From contig CM038469.1 in assembly GCA_021464415.1 (NCBI GenBank), forward strand, positions 30,869,736 to 30,933,735: DNA of 64,000 bases. The letters are read 5' to 3'. The first letter of the stretch is position 1; each line of letters begins with the position of its first letter. The translations under genes were made by a program, and so were the position numbers. Source of the DNA: Lonicera japonica. Its lineage: Eukaryota > Streptophyta > Magnoliopsida > Dipsacales > Caprifoliaceae. This document shows positions 57,456-64,000 of this stretch, piece after piece. A model generated the notes under the pieces. The model was not told the origin of the DNA. It did no database searches and was given only the letters and a program-made list of their open reading frames with translations.

Positions 57456-58337
57456 AGGTGGACCTGGTAGGTGGTCCCTGCCTTGGGCAGAAGAAACCGA
57501 GTGCCGGCTATCTCTGTACAGTAGATATATGAAAATCCTAGACGTGAGTTTGATATATGTGATTGATGTGATAGATCTAGTCGCGGTGTTGTGGCATATG
57601 TAGTACGATGATGTATATGTACACTTACATTGCTTTTCTTGTACTTTGGGTTGGGGACATTATATATGCATTTCACAAAAGGTTTTCCGTGCATTGGCTG
57701 CTTCAGAAATATAATATATATATTTACACTTGTACATACAAAATGAAATGTATTTTACTCGGAGGTGATTCTTTATAGAGAAGCAGCTCATAAACTATTT
57801 TCATTATAATACATGGCATGGCATGCATGGGTTTTTAATCTATTTCCCTATACAAACTCTTATAGTTCCCACTGAGCCCGTTTGGCTCACTCCCATTTTC
57901 CAAATCAGGTTTTGCAGGTGTTCGTGGGAATGGTACGAGTACAAGTCTAGATAGCTCTGATGAACCCTGATCACTTAGTCGTTATAAAACGACTCATGTA
58001 TTACTTGATTAGTTAATATATGACTATGTATTACAGTGTTGTATTTTGAGATAAAGTTCATTAAGACTGAGACCTCAGTTGAGGCTTTGTATAAATGATT
58101 TTCCTTAAATGTGGAGTATCTATTGAATATGGATTGTATATAAATTCTAACAGGTTTTGGTATTGCTTTATAAACAAACTCCACATGCCAAAATTTTCTA
58201 AAATTACTGCTTTATAATGAATTCCCTTTTTATATAAGTTCTAAGTTTTATTATTTCTTACCCGTCGTCGCGTACGACTCCGTGGCTAACCGGGTCCCGG
58301 AGGTATAATCCTCTAAACGGGATTTTGGGGCGTCACA

Positions 58338-58445
58338 CCAGCTTCCCAGGGGGTCACCCATCCCTGGATTTCTCTGGTCCAAGCACGCTTAACTTCGGAG
58401 TTCTTATGGGATCCGAAGCTAGTGAGCTACCCAAAAGGCCTCGTA
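58338..58445 (-). pseudogene. 5S rRNA-derived sequence with Pol III internal control elements
   Basis: On - the segment has GGATCCCAT-A-AGAACTCCGAAG, then AGTTAAGCGTGCTTGG (box A, 58395-58380) and GGGATGGGTGACCCCCTGGG (box C, about 58364-58345). Both control regions of plant 5S genes are nearly intact. The intermediate element and the first 40 bases are diverged. It is not a standard 5S gene: the 5' end does not match and no tandem partner is present. A 5S segment inside an LTR is the hallmark of Cassandra TRIM retrotransposons, but those LTRs are only a few hundred bases long. Confidence 0.82.
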
Positions 58446-58496
58446 CTTAATTAGCGACCATATCTTACTGAGGTGGGACCGGGTCGTTACAGCATG

Positions 58497-60145
58497 TTAT
58501 GGTGTGCATTAGTTCTACACCCTTGGATGAGTTTTACACATACATCAAGATGTCACATATGATGGAAACTTAGTTTCAAAATCGTTTAATATTGCATATA
58601 GACCGAACAAATTTTTTTATGTAAAACCTTAGTGAGGAATCGAATTTTACCTTCGAGATCTCTCTGGTTTGATCTCGTCTCAGCACGAAGAGGGGTTGGT
58701 GTAAATGAATTGAGAACACGGACTCGATGGAACCCCAAGATCATCTATCATATTCCTTTCGCCGTGCAATCCTATACCAAGTGTGGGATGCGGTATCACC
58801 AAGATCTCATTCCCTACTCTCAACGGCACAAACCCTAAATTCGTGAGAATTATTGTGTCGAGAGAAAAGGTAAGGCTGGCATATATATAAGGCTACGATA
58901 GGGATCCTAAGGAGAAATAAGTATTTGGGCTTACTATGAAAAACCGGAATCCTAATTCGATTAAGAATTGACTCTTTTCATAAATTATAATTCACACCAC
59001 TAAAGAATTATAATTGCACTCCCGTCCTTATCTCAAAATTATATTTCGAGCTCCTTTTATTAAATACTTATTATTCTCCCCACGTTAAGATTTCAGATAA
59101 CCGTCATCTAAATTAAATTACTGACAATTATATTTAAATGACTTCTTAATCCTTGAGCATGCCACTTAACTTATTTGACATGTTGGATTAACATAATCCA
59201 CCTGCAGGGTTTGACATGATTAAAACTTATAAGCTTCTCAAGGGGTTATCATCGATCCCTATACCAGGACATAGATTCCGTCAATAATTAATATTCATCA
59301 TACATATAGTGTCGTCATCCAATTCATGAAGATTATTAATCCATAAATGAATCTCACTCTTAATGAGTTAAAATAATAAACACTACATATTTATGTTTAT
59401 TAATTATTTCAAGATTAAGAGCATAAGTAATCATAATAACCATGGGATTTTAAATTGTTTTATATAGTCAGTATAAAAACAATTAACCCAAACTGGTCAT
59501 GTTCAATACACACAATGTGTACTAGCACAACGAGTTAAAACTATATTGTTTCCTATAATCAAGATAAACTACTAAAACTTGTGCTACAATCCTACCGATG
59601 GTTATCCAATTCCATCTAAGACCGTGAAGCAATAAATTTATATTCCACAAGAACCGATGATATGATCATCTGTGTGTAAGTTATACTCTACACACCAAAT
59701 CATCTATTATATGGAATAAAAGACACACATGCACAATATTTAAATAGATAATATAATGCAACCATTGCCCATAAAGATTCTCATTAAAATAGCAAAACCA
59801 AGTCTATATAACATATCAAAATCAACAATAATAAAATCATGGCTTTTAGTATATCACTCTAACAACATCAAAGTTAAAATACTCACACCAATAACATACA
59901 CACAATAAACTTTCACACACCAAAAATTTTGTCTACATTTTTGCCATAACTTAAAATAAAAACTTCAAAATTTAATAAAAATTTAATATCTACTAATTAA
60001 GATCAATTAAATAAGATCCACCATGACTATAGAATTATGTAAAAAAAATAAAGAAAACTTATTGATTGATATATAAGAACGCACTTTATGTGTTTGTACA
60101 TTATTGGTCATCTCAATCTATCGTTTTTAGAAGTGTTCACAGTAC
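58497..60145. other. Unassigned AT-rich DNA
   Basis: The first 350 bp contain a more GC-balanced stretch with a 68-residue frame (58632-58838) that matches nothing I recognise. The remainder is AT-rich and may be an old LTR, but no ends or motifs could be fixed. Confidence 0.45.
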
Positions 60146-61500
60146 TGTGAAAATTCGTGCTTTCGACACAGGCCCTCTTGGCTACGATTCCATATTTATT
60201 TGAAAATCGGTTATGAAAATAATAAAGTCGCTAGTTTGTTTTACTAAACAAACAAAATGCTTTTGTAAAAGATATGTATTTATGGACTAAATATCATCTT
60301 ATACACAATGTATGTGAAACTAGTTGATCCAAAGGTTCAGTGATTAAGTTACGAATTGGGAAGGTGTTAGGCACCCATTTCACCCTTTCGGTCTCTTAAG
60401 TAGAATATGCGCGTACTATAATTCAATTCTTGTATGCTATTACTATTACTTTACAACTTTTCCTGCTTATTTTAAAAATTGGTATTTTGGGGATGAGATG
60501 AAAACGATGTGTTTTCTAGTTCACCCATGATTTTGGAAATAAGTGTGTGTGTGTGTGTGATTTGAAAAGGAGAGTTTGATAATAGTAGATGCAATGAAAC
60601 AAGTGATTTTGTAAAGTTTTGGGCTTTTCAAAAACTGATTCGATGTGAAATCTTATATTCAATATGATATAAGGCGAGTTGGCCGATTGTGTAACATAGT
60701 ATATTGATTAAACCGGTATAGATGGCACTAATGCTCTTATAATCAAGTATTTATCATATATACACCGCAATCTATGAGTTAGATTGGATATAGAATGAAT
60801 ATCGATTCCTTCGTACAACAATACCACTATTCCAAAATTTTGGAAAAGTAAGAAAGTAATAATACTATTTTGGAATTGGATTAGAGTTTGTTATATGCCT
60901 TTAGTTTTGAAAAAAAATTTGAAAAAGGGTTTTGAAAAGCTATCAAGTGCTAGTAATTATGTAAATAAGAGTCTAAATTATAAGACTGACAAATAAATAA
61001 AAGAGAAGAGAGAAAATCATACCCGAGCCCTCTCAAAGAGAGAGAAGATGGGTATTTTGGTGTTTTTTAATTTTGGAATATGCTGAGAATATGACAGGTA
61101 TATTCTTTAATAATTCCTTTGTCCTACTATTAATAATTCCTTTCGCTTGGGGAATATTCTTTTAAAGATCCCTTTGTCCCCACGTCATTTACTATTCACC
61201 AGGAAGGGTTTTTCCTGTATTGGCCAATGGGAGCATCAGATTGTTCTGATTTTTTAATATGTTGTTTCCCATGATAAAATCTATCTATTGACCAAATTTG
61301 AGCTCGTTTGGACTTCAGGAAGGCCTCCATTTGATTAACCTAAATGAACTCTTGGTTTTCTAAATTTTCGGAGATTCTACATCGGATCGAGCTGATTTTT
61401 GAGTATAGCACTATACAACCATCCTAAAAGTTTGAGTATTATTAGAAATGGGGAAATCTCATTGTACAAGTTTTCACAAGATTGACGGCTCCCAATTTCG
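60146..61500 (-). mobile_element. Diverged Tat-type LTR fragment
   Basis: TGTGAAAATTCGTGC at 60146 resembles the start of the inner Tat LTR (TGTGAGAATTTGG). The blocks GTTTGTTTTACTAAACAAAC and AAGTTACGAATTGGGAAGGT followed by GTTAGGCACC (60348-60375) are clearly shared. Order and spacing are kept over the first 280 bp. The other end is uncertain. Confidence 0.55.
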
Positions 61501-62837
61501 ACAGCTTCCGGTAGTTTGTAACTTCTCATCTGGGTGTTCTTTTTAGCTTCCTTCTTTGACCTATATCACATGTACATAGTATGTGTGCATCTATGAATGC
61601 TCATGCATGCATGCGTGCTTATTTTCTTAGAGATCGGAATTCTTGCAAGAGTCGCAAAATCACAAGTATATCAGCCCAACTTTTGGACAATTTTCAAATC
61701 ATATTGACAGATGTGATTGGATTATTTTCACATTTAGCATTGAGTTTAATTTGTTAAAAAAATTATCTTGCCAAGATCAAAATCAGATAAAAAAATGATT
61801 AAAATATGATTTAAAAATGAAAATAGAAAATTAGTCTAAGGTCCCAAAATTTTCAAATCAATCTAGTGAAGGATACACATTTTGGTTTAAATGTTTGAAA
61901 TCCCAACTTTTTAAATAAGGACAATCTTTTCAAAAAAATCCCCCAAATTTATTTCAATTTCTCGGTATTTTATTTAATCTTTTATTCTTTAATATTCATG
62001 TATGTTCTCCGTTTTGTCCCTATATTAGATCAGCAATATTTCCACCATTTTAGAAGAAAGATAAGCCCAAAAATCTATATCTACATGAGATAAGGCACCA
62101 AGAAGAGTAACAGTTATATATCCATCTTTGAAAGTACCCTCCCCCTGCTTGGTCAATTTATATCCCTTATGATTTACAACATTTGTTGGCATATCTATGT
62201 TTTAAAAAAATCCCTAAAGGTAGGTTTTATTCTTGATCTTAGCCAAAATTGCATTAATGATGGGTAAGCAAGCCTCGGTACCTAGTGTAAAATCATTAAT
62301 ATCCACTCTCTTTACATAATGAACATGACGCCAGGTAATTTTGACTTCTAAAACTTATATTTCAAAGTTGCTTAATTTTAGGTAATTTAAAATTTTCTTG
62401 ATTTTTTAATTAGTTTTGAATTTATTTTGTTAAAGGGCATCGTCAGTATATTATCTTTAAGTTAATTTAATTTAATTTATCATCATATTTTTAATTAAAA
62501 TGTCCTTTTATCAAATAGTGGTTCCTTTAAAACTTTTGGCCTCCAAACAATTAGCAAAAAATATATATCCTTGAGTAGATAAAGAAAGAGGCATTTGTCC
62601 TTATGACCAAAAGCCACAAATTAAAAATAAGTCGGGCCAATTCTGTCTACTTTTAATTTTTTTAACATAAAGATATATTGAACATACGTTTTGATTGTTT
62701 AAAATGTTATACTAGATTAAACAATGGGTTCAAAATAGTACAATTGATTTTTGTCAATTTAAATTCGTCACGCATTACTCTTTCATCTTATAAGCGAATC
62801 TTATTTATTCTACTGTATTAGATGGTACAAATATACC

Positions 62838-62872
<35 letters not shown>

Positions 62873-64000
62873 TAACTTAACTTGACAACCTCGGAATCGT
62901 GGCTTTGCCATTGGGCCCTAGCCGGTTATGCAATCCTTAAAATATCTTTACAATATTTTTTTGCATCATATATATCTTAGTATCTACGAGATACATGAAT
63001 GCCCAAATTTGTTGACAATATAAGCCTTAGAATTTAGTAAGGTTACAATACAATTTAGTACTAATTAACATACGATCTGCCAATTAATTTAATCAAACAA
63101 ATTTTATAAGCGTAAAGTTTTGTCTTAAAAATTTTATTATATTAGCGAATTAAATAATTAATATATATATGTATATATATATCAATTATAGAAACAATAT
63201 TTATGATGGATATATTACAAAAAATAACCTCTGCACGTGCGAAACTTTACGACTTGAGTCACTGGACCCCACCAATAATTATTAAATAATTGTTAACAGG
63301 TCTTGTCCGTCTAGACGAGAAAATTATGAAAAGAGGTGTCGGTTAGGTGAATTATTATTAATCAAGAGTTGCGTGTTGACAGAAATGGTACCTTTGCAAA
63401 TCTAACTAAATTAGTGTGAATTCCTATTTAGTTAATGTGTGGTTAACGTAATTGACTTTCAGCTTTTGACAAGAAAGCTTCGTTACGCGGCTACGCCACT
63501 TGTATTAGACAATAATAATGTCTAAGATTTATTTTCGCTTCGCGTAGTCTATTGAACATTCTAACTTTATTATGTTGTCTGTGTTAAAGAAGCGTGTCTT
63601 TAACTAATTCTTTTAAACTCGATCATTTTGCTTATCTTACTTCTCGATATCTTTTCACCTTGTACTTTTTAGTCTTTTATTGTTTAGAAATTCGTGGTTG
63701 ATTGACTTTTGTTTTAGTTTAGCATTTGTGGATGGATCTTTCAATACAAAATCAATTATTTTTTGTACATGGTGCATTTTTTATTTTTTATGTAAATAAA
63801 ATGTCTATTACTTTTTCCTTATAAATCATATATTTTCGGATTGTGATTAGAAACTCAATTTTAAGGTTTGGAATTTAAATTAGACTAAAAATTAGCCTAT
63901 GCTACTCTATACAATACCATTTGTTGGCTAATTTATATTACAATTCCAGAGTTTAGAATTGTGTTTCTCAAACATGCACATTTACATGCAATTAAATACA
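61501..64000. other. AT-rich intergenic DNA
   Basis: A (TA)n run of about 31 bp lies at 62840-62870. Nothing else is recognised on either strand. Confidence 0.5.

Larger units (their letters stand above)
55765..58491 (-). mobile_element. 2.7-kb solo LTR containing a 5S-rRNA-derived segment
   Basis: Terminal TGTAACACCC (left) and GGGTCGTTACA (right) form an inverse TGTAAC...GTTACA pair. The element is flanked by an exact 5-bp duplication GCATG (55760-55764, 58492-58496). There is no internal region or second LTR, so it is a solo LTR or an equivalent unit. The right end holds a 5S-like segment in - orientation. The + strand resembles LTRs of chromoviral gypsy elements near 57873 (CCACTGAGCCCGTTTGGCTC), so transcription polarity is uncertain. 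Inside are two GTAGTCGACTAC palindromes and a 28-bp tandem repeat. Confidence 0.75.

Noticed and set aside
58338..58445. Functional 5S rRNA gene
   Set aside because: The 5' third is diverged, there is no tandem repeat unit, and it lies inside an LTR-like unit.
58632..58838. 68-residue frame on +
   Set aside because: No recognisable domain and no supporting context.
1..64000. CRISPR arrays, bacterial operons, riboswitches, tRNA genes, integrated plant virus sequence
   Set aside because: None seen. Repeats are tandem or transposon-derived, and every reverse-transcriptase-related region sits in an LTR element with integrase.

Overview
The window looks like a gene-poor stretch of a flowering-plant nuclear genome, probably a eudicot. 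It is AT-rich intergenic DNA filled with nested plant transposons: MULEs, Tat-lineage Ty3/gypsy elements, a copia-type element, Tourist-like MITEs and a CACTA remnant. Domains seen almost only in plants are present, such as the plant mobile domain and PB1-like MULE N termini. No intact host gene was found. The only candidate is a C-terminal coding fragment running in from the left edge (1-235). Almost every long open frame belongs to a decayed transposon.

Layout. 1-235: C-terminal coding fragment. 802-1370: decayed tandem repeats. 2598-7527: MULE-A, complete with TIRs and an exact 9-bp target duplication; it has a transposase gene (+) and a convergent GRF zinc-finger gene (-), and a Tourist-like MITE (7146-7470) lies inside its right TIR. 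7814-7911: (AAT)n. 8569-8875: fold-back MITE. 10652-12785: LTR family 'X', copy 1, split by a CACTA-like element (10739-11441) and cut off by the next insertion. 12786-40612: outer Tat-lineage gypsy element, pol on +, 3' LTR truncated. 14648-31503: a second Tat-lineage element inserted in the gag of the first, pol on -, carrying two extra antisense gene units on + (plant-mobile-domain gene 17.5-20.8 kb; DUF7745-like gene 21.3-22.7 kb). 40948-41493: second Tourist-like MITE. 41748-54495: LTR X copy 2, probably a solo LTR, split by MULE-B (42343-52550). MULE-B is split in turn by a gag-only copia-type retrotransposon (44241-49281) sitting inside a transposase intron. 55765-58491: 2.7-kb solo LTR with an exact 5-bp target duplication and a 5S-rRNA-derived segment. 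60146 onward: diverged third Tat-type LTR. The rest, to 64000, is AT-rich with nothing recognised.

How the parts relate. The nesting gives a relative chronology: X, then MULE-B, then the copia element; and X, then CACTA and outer Tat, then inner Tat. Three observations stand out. (1) Two MULEs with unrelated TIRs share one plan, transposase and a convergent second gene encoding a GRF-type zinc finger. (2) The inner Tat element carries one GCGGTTGG-rich array a short distance upstream of TATA boxes in its LTRs and in front of both antisense genes, so LTR and cargo genes may share regulatory DNA. (3) A large solo LTR has a 5S-like Pol III control region, as in Cassandra TRIMs but in a much longer LTR. 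All calls are by eye; no alignments or database searches were run.
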